Position numbers and translations under genes: made by a program. Below are positions 44,117-50,600 of a DNA stretch of 64,000 nt, in pieces; position 1 is the stretch's first letter, and the number at the start of each line of letters is the position of its first letter. This DNA comes from a virus: IMG/VR virus record IMGVR_UViG_3300025127_000001, positions 1 through 64,000 of that record. The stretch is one strand, 5' to 3'. The notes under the pieces were generated by a model. It had not been told where the DNA came from. It saw only the letters and a program-made list of their open reading frames with translations, and searched no databases.

Positions 44117-44942
44117 AATTGCGTAAACATTTAAACAGCGGGTGCCTATAGCTACCAGCTTGAGTTCGTTGAAAATAGGTAAAGGTTGCACGCTTGCCAA
44201 TATAAGATTGAACATCTTTGAGCATTTTAGCCAAATCCTTGTAGGAATAGCCTTTACCCGGCGGACAACCGAACTCTACACCTTCGTCATCTAGCATAAT
44301 GAACTTGCCAAGTGTGCCTGTCCTTTTGCCTTTACCTAATTCATAACCTATGATTGTTGCTTCGGTATCGCTAAAGTCTTTGAATTTCATTAGATCGTAA
44401 GACCTACCGTGTTTGTATATACCACTTCCTGTGCGTATAATAGAACCTTCGTAGCCCTCACTAAGATATGTCGCGTGAAGATCCCTAGCATAATTGTAAC
44501 TATCAACTAGCTTAGCAGGTACGTATTTAACTTGTACGTCATAAATATCTGACACAACAAGATTTTGCATACGAGTTTTGTAGTCATCATAATTACCATC
44601 AATGTAGTCATACACATGAAACTGTACTAGATGCTGGGCGTCAAGCCTGTCATCTTCGGTAGGTTTTTGCTTACGAACTAATGATATAATCTTTTCAAAG
44701 TCACGCTTTAGCTTGTGATTATAAAGCTCGCCATCGAGCACCATGTGTGGACTAGTATTAAATAATGGTTGTAAAGCCATTTCAATATGCCTTACATTCA
44801 TAAATTGTTTGCCGCTACGTGAGAACGCACCGTCTTTAGTAAACACACATCTGACACCGTCTAGCTTTGGTTGTATGTACACAGGTTCACTGAAGTCAAC
44901 ACGTGACTCATCGAACTTGTGCGCTAGCATAGGTTTTATCAT
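44109..44942 (-). CDS. ATP-dependent DNA ligase
   Basis: A 277-residue minimal ligase. The nucleotidyl Lys is K26 in QPKLDGVR (motif I). Further motifs are LDGELYNH (E72), EGYEGSIIR (E165) and LMKFKDF (K186/K188). An OB-fold follows (about 195-277). It joins Okazaki fragments and repairs nicks in phage DNA. It lacks extra N- or C-terminal domains, like other small phage ligases. It overlaps the upstream gene by four bases. Confidence 0.93.
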   Translation of the reverse strand: MIKPMLAHKFDESRVDFSEPVYIQPKLDGVRCVFTKDGAFSRSGKQFMNVRHIEMALQPLFNTSPHMVLDGELYNHKLKRDFEKIISLVRKQKPTEDDRLDAQHLVQFHVYDYIDGNYDDYKTRMQNLVVSDIYDVQVKYVPAKLVDSYNYARDLHATYLSEGYEGSIIRTGSGIYKHGRSYDLMKFKDFSDTEATIIGYELGKGKRTGTLGKFIMLDDEGVEFGCPPGKGYSYKDLAKMLKDVQSYIGKRATFTYFQRTQAGSYRHPLFKCLRNYE

Positions 44943-45205
44943 AAGTTTTTTAATTTATTTTCTATATTTCTAATTCTGTTTTTAATGATAGCACATTTTT
45001 CATATTCTTGTCTATCCTCTAGCATATTTAACTGTGTTTGTAGACGCGCTAGTTCGCCTACTAGTATTTCTTCTTGATCTGTTGTAAAGTTTAATGGGTA
45101 TATGTCACCGTATTTTTTGATTATACGAGTAAAAACCAGCTCAGAAAGCTGGTCTATATAGTCATCAAATTTACTTAGGTCATACATATTATTGTTATCC
45201 AACAT
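44939..45205 (-). CDS. Hypothetical coiled-coil protein, UVR-like end
   Basis: An 88-residue protein with a C-terminal helical hairpin (LQTQLNMLEDRQEYEKCAII and after) reminiscent of UvrB/UvrC interaction helices. Function unknown. The link to ligase by a four-base overlap suggests co-expression with DNA-processing genes. Confidence 0.6.
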   Translation of the reverse strand: MLDNNNMYDLSKFDDYIDQLSELVFTRIIKKYGDIYPLNFTTDQEEILVGELARLQTQLNMLEDRQEYEKCAIIKNRIRNIENKLKNL

Positions 45206-45214
45206 AAGTCGTAT

Positions 45215-45757
45215 TTAGTTTGTAAGTATATCAATAATCTTTTGAGCATTAACTCGTAGACCGTTATAGTCTTTTAAGCTAAGATCAACTTTACTTGACT
45301 CAATATTTTCATAATATCTAGTTTCACTGTTAGCAAAATCAGTATAATCCATAGGATCTTTATCGTTCATGTATCTTGATATTACTTTTTCTGGTTTTAG
45401 CACAAAAACATTGCTGCTACTATAGTTATCCCAACAGCTAATCCATCTATCTTTTTTACCCGACCATATAATATAAGTATACTGATGGTCAATATGCATT
45501 GGATCAGCGTATAGATAGCAACTGTCATAGTACATATCATGCACTAATTTAGCAGCTAATCTGCTGCCATCTTGACTAGGGTTAGCATGTAACCAATTAG
45601 CTATTTGCACAGCTTGCCATTCAGGATAACCATCGTGATGTAAGTACATATTTACATAGCTTTTGTCACTAAATACACTAGGATAATCTGCAAAACCAAG
45701 CTCTGAGTTCTCAGCATGCTTTCGATCTACAACCATTGTTAAGTTTCTAGTCGCCAT
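45215..45757 (-). CDS. Conserved phage protein, unknown function
   Basis: A 180-residue protein opening with ATRNLTMVVDRKHAE and YVNMYLHHDGYPEWQA. The 'TRNLT-VV ... HHDGYP' plan is a recurrent phage family in my memory, without known function. It overlaps the upstream gene by 11 bases. Confidence 0.7.
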   Translation of the reverse strand: MATRNLTMVVDRKHAENSELGFADYPSVFSDKSYVNMYLHHDGYPEWQAVQIANWLHANPSQDGSRLAAKLVHDMYYDSCYLYADPMHIDHQYTYIIWSGKKDRWISCWDNYSSSNVFVLKPEKVISRYMNDKDPMDYTDFANSETRYYENIESSKVDLSLKDYNGLRVNAQKIIDILTN

Positions 45758-45962
45758 TTTCTTTATCGTATTCTGTTAATATATCGTTTATTTGATCTTC
45801 AAAGTTTACTATTTCTTTAGCCAAACTTACAAAGTCTCTTAGTGCGTTAGCCTCGTACTGACTAAGCTCATCAGCCGATACTTCACCATATTCTATTGCA
45901 TTTAAGCAATCTTCAATATCTCTTGTAGTGTTTTCAAACCTACAATAGCTCATATTTGCCAT
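45747..45962 (-). CDS. Small conserved phage protein (MSYCRFENT type)
   Basis: A 71-residue acidic protein beginning MANMSYCRFENTTRDIEDC, a recurrent opening in phage proteins of unknown function. It starts about 20 bases downstream of the tRNA on the same strand, so processing of the tRNA would also define its 5' leader. Confidence 0.7.
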   Translation of the reverse strand: MANMSYCRFENTTRDIEDCLNAIEYGEVSADELSQYEANALRDFVSLAKEIVNFEDQINDILTEYDKENGD

Positions 45963-45982
45963 AATTATTAATTTAAAGTTAG

Positions 45983-46056
45983 TTGCGGGAGTAGGATTCG
46001 AACCTACGACCTCAAGGTTATGAGCCTTGCGAGCTGACCAACTGCTCTATCCCGCT
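45983..46056 (-). tRNA. tRNA-Met (CAT), initiator-like
   Basis: A full cloverleaf can be drawn on the minus strand. The acceptor stem is six good pairs plus a mismatched first pair (A1 opposite A72). The D-stem is GAGC/GCTC with A11-T24, the anticodon stem CAAGG/CCTTG around CTCATAA (anticodon CAT) and the T-arm GTAGG-TTCGAAT-CCTAC. The unpaired 1-72 position and A11-T24 are hallmarks of bacterial initiator tRNA. The anticodon stem has AGG/CCT next to the loop instead of three G-C pairs. CCA is not encoded (CTA follows). Confidence 0.9.
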
Positions 46057-46060
46057 ATTT

Positions 46061-46321
46061 TTAGTCTAGCAAAGTCATATATGCTTTTGGGTTTGCTGAT
46101 CTAAACCAGTCAAGACCTTTACGAGTAATATCGTAGTGTCCAGTCATTTGACTACCCATTATTAAGTCATACATTGCAACTTCGTTAGGTGACAATAGGG
46201 CTTTATCGCCAGTAAAAGGGTTTTCTACTGTTTCCCATTGTGTATATACCGCACCGTCATACCATTTTGGTAATGGTTTTTGTCCTGTATCATTAGTCTT
46301 CGTACTCATAGCCTTCGTCAA
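46061..46321 (-). CDS. Small conserved phage protein
   Basis: An 86-residue protein with LPKWYDGAVYTQWETVENPF and a later AMYDLIMG, a pattern I recall from phage genomes. The start may be Met1 (46321) or Met5 (46309), the latter giving a shorter overlap with the upstream gene. Function unknown. Confidence 0.65.
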   Translation of the reverse strand: MTKAMSTKTNDTGQKPLPKWYDGAVYTQWETVENPFTGDKALLSPNEVAMYDLIMGSQMTGHYDITRKGLDWFRSANPKAYMTLLD

Positions 46322-46736
46322 TTAATTCGTTTTCAACTTCTTTTTTAATATCACCAAAGTATTCTTCGTAAACTTCATCAACCACTTCTTGAAAAGCATA
46401 GTCTTCTGATTCAAGATCTGTGTAGTATATGCTACAACCATCATACATACAGTTAGGCATTTTTTCAAGCCAATCGCTGTCATAGTAGTATATATCTTCA
46501 TTTAATGATGGATTTCTGTCGTTATCTGTAGCAACCCATATTTCATAACCATCAGCTGTTGTTTCTGTATAGAACATAAAGTCTGGGTTTTTCCAGTCTT
46601 CTGATATAGAAAATTCATAATGGTCTTTAATACTTTGAAGTTTGTAGTCAAAATCTACATCTTCAGGTGCTAAACACCCGTAATCTTCTGACATTTTTGC
46701 CAAGATTAGATCGTCTGTTAATAGTTTTTTGCTCAT
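46293..46736 (-). CDS. Acidic hypothetical protein
   Basis: A 147-residue, strongly acidic, Tyr-rich protein with no recognised domain. Such DNA-mimic-like composition is common in phage proteins that bind host nucleic-acid-binding proteins, but this is only a composition-based thought. It overlaps the upstream gene by four bases. Confidence 0.6.
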   Translation of the reverse strand: MSKKLLTDDLILAKMSEDYGCLAPEDVDFDYKLQSIKDHYEFSISEDWKNPDFMFYTETTADGYEIWVATDNDRNPSLNEDIYYYDSDWLEKMPNCMYDGCSIYYTDLESEDYAFQEVVDEVYEEYFGDIKKEVENELIDEGYEYED

Positions 46737-46966
46737 TTTGAAATTATATTATAGCCAAACAGATAACTGTGAGGGCTTAGTTCTGAATTATTTAAGTTAG
46801 AGTATGTGATTATGTCTGATAAATCTTGTACAGTCAAGTCTGACCACATAGTTTTAGACATAAGATTATACTTTAATCTTTTAGCTGTGCTGTATTTTTT
46901 AGCACTGTCTTGCAATGAAGTTTTTACATTTGGTAAAAGCTCATCATAAATAGTTTTAATTGCCAT
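46733..46966 (-). CDS. Hypothetical protein
   Basis: A 77-residue protein, Ser/Asn/Leu-rich, with no known motif. It is preceded by a copy of the conserved promoter-like motif 13-35 bases upstream, so it starts a transcript that runs toward the tRNA. Confidence 0.6.
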   Translation of the reverse strand: MAIKTIYDELLPNVKTSLQDSAKKYSTAKRLKYNLMSKTMWSDLTVQDLSDIITYSNLNNSELSPHSYLFGYNIISK

Positions 46967-46974
46967 AGTTTTTA

Positions 46975-47008
46975 TTTTATTATCGATTTTTATTTGTATT
47001 AGATTTGT
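46975..47008 (-). promoter_or_regulatory. Promoter-like motif, copy 5
   Basis: On the minus strand ACAAA, TAC and TCGATAATA occur at the same relative positions (1, 11 and 23) as in the other copies. It lies just upstream of the gene starting at 46966 and overlaps the end of the preceding gene. Confidence 0.65.
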
Positions 47009-47375
47009 AATTTCTTAAGTAATATTCAACAATAAATACTAGTCTAGTCATTTCTTCGTATATAAGAGTTCTAGCCCAAGCAGTACCTTTTCTTACATAA
47101 GTTTCACCTGTGTCTCTATCTAACCACATCCATCTGTCTTCTCTTTGATACTTAGGATTTAGTTGATAAATTCTGTCACTGCTATTACATCTACGAACGT
47201 AACCGCTTGAATATGAGCCAAGTAGCTCACCACCGGGACAAAGAAATATTCTTGTACCGTTTTTAGCTTGTCTTTGAGTCGTGACCTCTTTGAGACCATA
47301 CTCAACAAGCATTCTTCTAGCATATGTATCACATAACATCTGCCGTTCTTGTTGCCAAGTGTAAGTGTTTTGCAT
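46980..47375 (-). CDS. Hypothetical protein
   Basis: A 131-residue, Arg/Tyr-rich protein. Middle part: FLCPGGELLGSYSSGYVRRC and WMWLDRDTGETYVRKG. No family recognised. It begins about 23 bases after the 3' end of the tRNA-like element, in the same orientation. Confidence 0.6.
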   Translation of the reverse strand: MQNTYTWQQERQMLCDTYARRMLVEYGLKEVTTQRQAKNGTRIFLCPGGELLGSYSSGYVRRCNSSDRIYQLNPKYQREDRWMWLDRDTGETYVRKGTAWARTLIYEEMTRLVFIVEYYLRNYKSNTNKNR

Positions 47376-47397
47376 TGTTTATTTATTTTAAGATTAG

Positions 47398-47477
47398 TGG
47401 ACGTGGCAGGATTCGAACCTGCGTTTGCTACTGGATGTCTCATAGAGATCACAGCTTGCACTAACCATTTCACGCCC
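47398..47477 (-). ncRNA. tRNA-like element with intact acceptor and T arms
   Basis: The ends form a seven-pair acceptor stem (GGGCGTG/CACGTCC, one wobble) with discriminator A and a perfect T-arm GCAGG-TTCGAAT-CCTGC. The D-arm cannot be drawn normally: no T8, no 5' D-stem strand. The best anticodon arm (GATCT-CTATGAG-ACATC) has one mismatch and would read ATG. The variable region would be 11 bases. It is either a degenerate tRNA or a tRNA-like RNA. It directly abuts the structured segment on its 5' side. Confidence 0.55.
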
Positions 47478-47481
47478 TTAT

Positions 47482-47641
47482 GAGAGGCACCAGTCTCGGA
47501 CCGGTACTAACTAGTATTATGCTTTATCCGAGCTTTTGACCAGTATGCCGCCGCCTCTCTGCCACAACGCCGGTCTGCCGACATCTTCCGCTAAGAAGCA
47601 TTTCTTATTGTGGCTATTATGTAGTCTGCCGCTAACAGCAG
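47482..47641 (-). ncRNA. Densely structured non-coding RNA candidate
   Basis: No ORF covers this GC-richer stretch. On the minus strand it can form: CTGCTG/CGGCAG (47626-47641), GCCACAA/TTGTGGC (47608-47614 with 47561-47567) enclosing AAGAA-ATGC-TTCTT (47593-47606) and GTCGG-CAGA-CCGGC (47569-47582), then GAGAGGC/GCCTCTC (47553-47559 with 47482-47488) enclosing ACCGGT-CCGAG-ACTGGT (47489-47505). The five-base loop CCGAG is complementary to CTCGG at 47528-47532, giving a possible pseudoknot. Six stems in 160 bases is unusual. It does not match a known RNA class that I recognise. Confidence 0.5.
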
Positions 47642-47651
47642 CACCTTCCAA

Positions 47652-47840
47652 CTACTTACGCCGCCAAGCACGGTGAACAGATGCGCTCACCTCTTGACTG
47701 ACGATTTGTATTGTATTGCCTGTTTTGTGCTCTATGATTGGAACGTATGAGTAAGTTTGCGTGGTTGAACAGTCAACACACGTCTTGTAACCTAAATCTA
47801 AACGCACTGGGTGCACAGTTTTTCCGCATCTACAATACAT
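47652..47840 (-). CDS. Small zinc-ribbon-like phage protein
   Basis: A 62-residue protein with C-x-C near the start (MYCRCGKTV) and C-x-x-C (YKTCVDCSTT) about 17 residues later, a probable zinc ribbon, followed by HKTGNTIQIV. I recall similar 'YC-CG ... GY-TC-ECST' phage proteins of unknown role. It may bind nucleic acid. A copy of the promoter-like motif lies just upstream, and the structured RNA segment begins about 10 bases after its stop. Confidence 0.65.
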   Translation of the reverse strand: MYCRCGKTVHPVRLDLGYKTCVDCSTTQTYSYVPIIEHKTGNTIQIVSQEVSASVHRAWRRK

Positions 47841-47852
47841 AGTTTGTTTTAT

Positions 47853-47885
47853 TTTATTATCGATTAGTGTTCGTATTATTTTTGT
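47853..47885 (-). promoter_or_regulatory. Promoter-like motif, copy 4
   Basis: Minus-strand ACAAA, TAC and TCGATAATA lie at the shared spacing. The gene at 47652-47840 begins about 16 bases downstream, followed by the structured RNA and tRNA-like element, which would share this transcript. Confidence 0.65.
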
Positions 47886-48061
47886 ATCAACTTGTTTATT
47901 GCTACATTAATAATATAAGCACAAGCTTCAGTGTATTCATCACCTTCTAACTCGCTTACAATAGTTCCATCAACCACCCAGTCAATAGAATCTTCAATTA
48001 ATTCATGTAAGTGATCCGCCATAGCGTCTGCTATCGAATCAAGTTCTTTCATTTTACTCAT
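47876..48061 (-). CDS. Hypothetical acidic helical protein
   Basis: A 61-residue helical protein (IADAMADHLHELIEDSIDWV). No family recognised. It overlaps the upstream gene by eight bases, and its end overlaps the next promoter motif. Confidence 0.55.
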   Translation of the reverse strand: MSKMKELDSIADAMADHLHELIEDSIDWVVDGTIVSELEGDEYTEACAYIINVAINKLIQK

Positions 48062-48287
48062 TTTCTTTATTTTTTATTACTCTTGCTATAATTTCCATTG
48101 TCCAAGTACCATCTTCTTGTATACCTACAACTTCAAGATTGCCTTGTTTTAATACTTTATTTATTAATTCTGGACCTAAGTTTGACCTCATAGGTATTGA
48201 TACTATCTCACACTCGTCAGTTATTGGTCCTCCTTTTAAGTCTTCTGGCCATCTCCAAAAGCTAAAATTTCTTGTTGGTGTTCCCAT
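48054..48287 (-). CDS. Hypothetical protein
   Basis: A 77-residue protein with a mixed strand-helix pattern (GNLEVVGIQEDGTWTMEIIARVI). Its ATG overlaps the previous stop (TAATG). Function unknown. Confidence 0.55.
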   Translation of the reverse strand: MGTPTRNFSFWRWPEDLKGGPITDECEIVSIPMRSNLGPELINKVLKQGNLEVVGIQEDGTWTMEIIARVIKNKENE

Positions 48288-48451
48288 TATTTAAATTTAT
48301 TTGCTACTTCACGTATTTCTTCTTTGTCGTCGCTGTCAAGCCCAGGTGTTTGCTGAGCGTACATGCGCAGTACATAGTGTACAAAAGTACAATCGCCTTC
48401 AGTTAGTTTTATTGTTTTAAACTTAGTTTTTTTAAACCCGTTAGTTTCCAT
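48287..48451 (-). CDS. Small hypothetical protein
   Basis: A 54-residue ORF filling the gap between two larger genes: TAATG overlap downstream, 11-base overlap upstream. It contains KLTEGDCTFVHYVLRMYAQQ and an acidic end. Its fit between neighbours is the main evidence. Confidence 0.55.
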   Translation of the reverse strand: METNGFKKTKFKTIKLTEGDCTFVHYVLRMYAQQTPGLDSDDKEEIREVANKFK

Positions 48452-48731
48452 ATTCTATATTTGCTTCTGAAGTTACCATCCATTCACAGTCATTCACTTT
48501 ATGACCTGCGCCATATAAAAACGCTTCACAAGATTCTGAGTCTGGATTCCATTTATTATTCTCATTACATAAAGAGCTAATGTCATATTTATACACTTTA
48601 CCATCTGTAAAATCTAGTAAAAATATATATTTAGCTCTACTAATTTGTATTTCTTTCATATATTGCTCGGCATTTTCAGCAAGCTTACGCTCTTCTTCCA
48701 TTTCATGCCATTTAGTAATTGTATCGCTCAT
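48441..48731 (-). CDS. Hypothetical protein
   Basis: A 96-residue protein with a charged helical N-terminal half and a beta-rich part (KYIFLLDFTDGKVYKYDISS). No family recognised. It overlaps the upstream gene by four bases. Confidence 0.6.
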   Translation of the reverse strand: MSDTITKWHEMEEERKLAENAEQYMKEIQISRAKYIFLLDFTDGKVYKYDISSLCNENNKWNPDSESCEAFLYGAGHKVNDCEWMVTSEANIEYGN

Positions 48732-48979
48732 GATTTAGCTATTAATTTTAGTTGTTCTACTGAATATTTTTTACTTGTCTGTTGCCACATGCGGTTGTGC
48801 GTGAACTTACGAGCTTTGCTATATGTCTTCTTACCGTCGACTTTGTATCGCATATACTCTTTATCAGTAAGTCCACTACACCTACCGTCGTGGGCGTGCT
48901 TACGTCTATGCTCCGCGGCACGCAGTTTCTTTTGCTGCTCAGCATAGTTTAGCAGCTCTCGCATATTAGTAACTACCAT
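48728..48979 (-). CDS. Basic hypothetical protein
   Basis: An 83-residue, Lys/Arg/His-rich helical protein (KKLRAAEHRRKHAHDGRCSG), possibly nucleic-acid binding by charge. It overlaps its upstream neighbour by seven bases and its downstream neighbour by four. Confidence 0.55.
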   Translation of the reverse strand: MVVTNMRELLNYAEQQKKLRAAEHRRKHAHDGRCSGLTDKEYMRYKVDGKKTYSKARKFTHNRMWQQTSKKYSVEQLKLIAKS

Positions 48980-49167
48980 GGTAGGTCAGATTTTTCAATA
49001 AAGGTTAGACCTTTGTAGTTAAACCATTGATATTTACCTTGTTTGTCGCCATTGTCTTTGAAGCCAAATGATGGCGGTAGATCGGCTATCTTGTAGCCTT
49101 TGTACTCAACGCCTGCAAGATTTGCAAGTTGAGTGTCGTACTTTTTGTAGAATTTTATTGATTGCAT
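48973..49167 (-). CDS. Hypothetical protein
   Basis: A 64-residue protein with YKGYKIADLPPSFGFKDNGD, probably a small beta domain. It starts 18 bases downstream of promoter-motif copy 3. No family recognised. Confidence 0.55.
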   Translation of the reverse strand: MQSIKFYKKYDTQLANLAGVEYKGYKIADLPPSFGFKDNGDKQGKYQWFNYKGLTFIEKSDLPW

Positions 49168-49180
49168 AGTATTGATTTTA

Positions 49181-49215
49181 TAGTATTATCGATAGTGATT
49201 TGTATTTTGTTTGTT
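49181..49215 (-). promoter_or_regulatory. Promoter-like motif, copy 3
   Basis: Minus-strand ACAAACAAAATACAAATCAC followed by TATCGATAATACTATAAAA. The spacing matches the other copies exactly, and the downstream gene starts at 49167. Confidence 0.7.
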
Positions 49216-49504
49216 AATCACCTGTAAAATTATCCCACCTAGTCTTGCTGTCATAGTATGCTTGACAACCTGCGTCGTGGAGTCTTTGCATTTCTTTATG
49301 ATGCTCTACATTGTCAAGATAGTCATCAATACGCTCATGCATCTCATCTTCAGTTATAGTGCCGAAGCTTACTACATTTACATGTTGTAGTAAAGTTTTA
49401 CAGTTACAATTGAAGCCTTTTGCTTCTTTACCATTGTATGTAGTCCACTCTTGATACTCATAAGGTGTATCTCTGTAAGTTATTATGTCACCTGGTTTAT
49501 ACAT
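49214..49504 (-). CDS. Hypothetical protein
   Basis: A 96-residue protein. The N-terminal part (MYKPGDIITYRDTPYEYQEW) has a small beta-barrel look; the end is helical and His/Asp-rich. It overlaps its small upstream neighbour by eight bases. No family recognised. Confidence 0.6.
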   Translation of the reverse strand: MYKPGDIITYRDTPYEYQEWTTYNGKEAKGFNCNCKTLLQHVNVVSFGTITEDEMHERIDDYLDNVEHHKEMQRLHDAGCQAYYDSKTRWDNFTGD

Positions 49505-49637
49505 TTTGATTAGATTTTTGATAGTTAGTAATTATTTTTTCAACATCTTCACGAGTTATCTCGCCTTTCCATTGTTTTAGTACGTAGCTAGACATATCTA
49601 TTTGTTTACCGTTTTGACAAGTTAGTATAAATTGCAT
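49497..49637 (-). CDS. Very small hypothetical protein
   Basis: A 46-residue ORF (MQFILTCQNGKQIDMSSYVL...) between 49637 and 49497, ending in an eight-base overlap with the next gene. Alternating polar and hydrophobic residues suggest a folded product. Confidence 0.5.
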   Translation of the reverse strand: MQFILTCQNGKQIDMSSYVLKQWKGEITREDVEKIITNYQKSNQNV

Positions 49638-49648
49638 AGTATTATATT

Positions 49649-49768
49649 TTAGTGAAAGTCATAATATACTTCTATAACTTTATCTTTTTGTTCTTGAGTT
49701 AATTTAGTATAATGCTTGTCGAATAGTCGCCAAGATATTTTTAGTAGAGTATAAGATTTAGTACACAT
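49649..49768 (-). CDS. Very small hypothetical protein
   Basis: A 39-residue ORF (MCTKSYTLLKISWRLFDKHY...), the first downstream of promoter-motif copy 6. Short, but it fills the only gap between neighbours in the same orientation. Confidence 0.4.
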   Translation of the reverse strand: MCTKSYTLLKISWRLFDKHYTKLTQEQKDKVIEVYYDFH

Positions 49769-49786
49769 AGTATATTATTTTATTAG

Positions 49787-49972
49787 TTAAACATTTATTT
49801 TATTATCGTCGCCTTGTTGTGTTTTGTTTGTAATAGGTTGGTCAAACGGTGCTTCGAGTGTACCGAATAGCAGTTCGTCGAAGTATTCACCGCTTGAAAT
49901 AAACCTATTTTGTAATTTAGAGTAGTATCTTCTAGCCATAGATTCCGAATTGTATGCCATCAGGAACACCAT
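49787..49972 (-). CDS. Small hypothetical protein
   Basis: A 61-residue protein; the start may be Met5 (MAYNSESMARRYYSKLQN, 49960), since the first four codons add a hydrophobic MVFL only. It overlaps the upstream membrane-protein gene. No family recognised. Confidence 0.45.
   Translation of the reverse strand: MVFLMAYNSESMARRYYSKLQNRFISSGEYFDELLFGTLEAPFDQPITNKTQQGDDNKINV
49797..49831 (-). promoter_or_regulatory. Promoter-like motif, copy 6
   Basis: Minus-strand ACAAACAAAACACAACAAGG and CGACGATAATAAAATAAA keep the spacing of the other copies, with one change (ACGATAAT for TCGATAAT). It lies inside the end of the gene at 49787 and upstream of the 49649-49768 ORF. Confidence 0.5.
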
Positions 49973-50126
49973 TGATTAATAAGTTTACTACTAGTGTTAT
50001 CCAACCCACTACTGCTAATGGTAGTAAGAAACCGAAAGCAAATACTTCCATTGCTACTTCATGTATTGGTTTTGACTTGACATATTTAGTCACTGCGGCT
50101 TGAAAGCCTCTGAATTTAAATTTCAT
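49932..50126 (-). CDS. Small membrane protein
   Basis: A 64-residue protein with a basic N-terminus and one long hydrophobic helix (FGFLLPLAVVGWITLVVNLL). It begins 23 bases after the 3' end of the second tRNA-like element. Possibly an early protein acting at the inner membrane. Confidence 0.6.
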   Translation of the reverse strand: MKFKFRGFQAAVTKYVKSKPIHEVAMEVFAFGFLLPLAVVGWITLVVNLLINGVPDGIQFGIYG

Positions 50127-50148
50127 ATTGTTAGATTTAATAAGTTAG

Positions 50149-50252
50149 TGGATAAGGTGGGAGTCGAACCCACATGCCATACACAACTTACGCCATTGAC
50201 CGAAGCCAAATTGTAGCCATTGCATGATACACTACTGTCCATGTAGTTACCC
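50149..50252 (-). ncRNA. tRNA-like element with perfect T-arm and enlarged variable region
   Basis: A perfect T-arm (GTGGG-TTCGACT-CCCAC) is followed by CTTATCC and discriminator A. The best 5' acceptor partner is GGGTAAC (50246-50252; six of seven pairs). ACTAC-ATGGACA-GTAGT can be a D-arm, and TGTATC-ATGCAAT-GGCTACA a bulged anticodon arm that would read GCA (Cys). Between it and the T-arm are about 38 bases with a UUCG-capped stem TTGGC-TTCG-GTCAA and an ACAATT/AGTTGT pairing. It is not a normal tRNA; a tRNA-derived RNA or a decayed tRNA are possible. Confidence 0.5.
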
Positions 50253-50325
50253 ATGTATGAGTGATTCAACTTTGTTTATACTCGAGAAAATAACTCATAA
50301 CGCCGAGTGGTTTGTAGAGTGCTAA

Positions 50326-50556
50326 TTAAAGCACTTCTACATCACCTTGTAAAACTCTTGGAATTGAAGTCGAAGAAGTGTAAGACTTGTATTTTTCCCA
50401 GCAGTTTAACTTAGTTAAGTTATCTTTCATAAGTGAGAACACTTTGTCATGATTGTATTTGAATGTTTTACCATTTTTGAATTCAACATTGATAACTTGA
50501 TTTTTACCGATTAGTGATTGTCTAACGACGAATCTTTTAGAATTTAGAATTGACAT
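50326..50556 (-). CDS. Hypothetical protein, first gene of minus-strand block
   Basis: A 76-residue basic protein with a small beta-rich start (KRFVVRQSLIGKNQVINVEF). As the first gene after the control region it is likely expressed very early. Its promoter is probably copy 1 or 2 of the conserved motif. No family recognised. Confidence 0.6.
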   Translation of the reverse strand: MSILNSKRFVVRQSLIGKNQVINVEFKNGKTFKYNHDKVFSLMKDNLTKLNCWEKYKSYTSSTSIPRVLQGDVEVL

Positions 50557-50600
50557 AATTGTTTAGATTTAGAATTATTATTATTATTTATATTGTCTTT

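Noticed and set aside
44117-44215. Longer start (44215) for the ORF after DNA ligase
   Set aside because: It would overlap the ligase by over 100 bases; the internal ATG at 44116 overlaps the ligase stop by only eight bases.
47398-47560. Standard tRNA genes
   Set aside because: The acceptor and T arms are convincing, but no normal D-arm and anticodon arm with T33 and purine 37 can be drawn, so they are listed as tRNA-like.
47398-47650. tmRNA or group I intron
   Set aside because: No tag ORF with a resume codon and no conserved group I core elements could be found; the tRNA-like halves are adjacent rather than separated by the structured segment.
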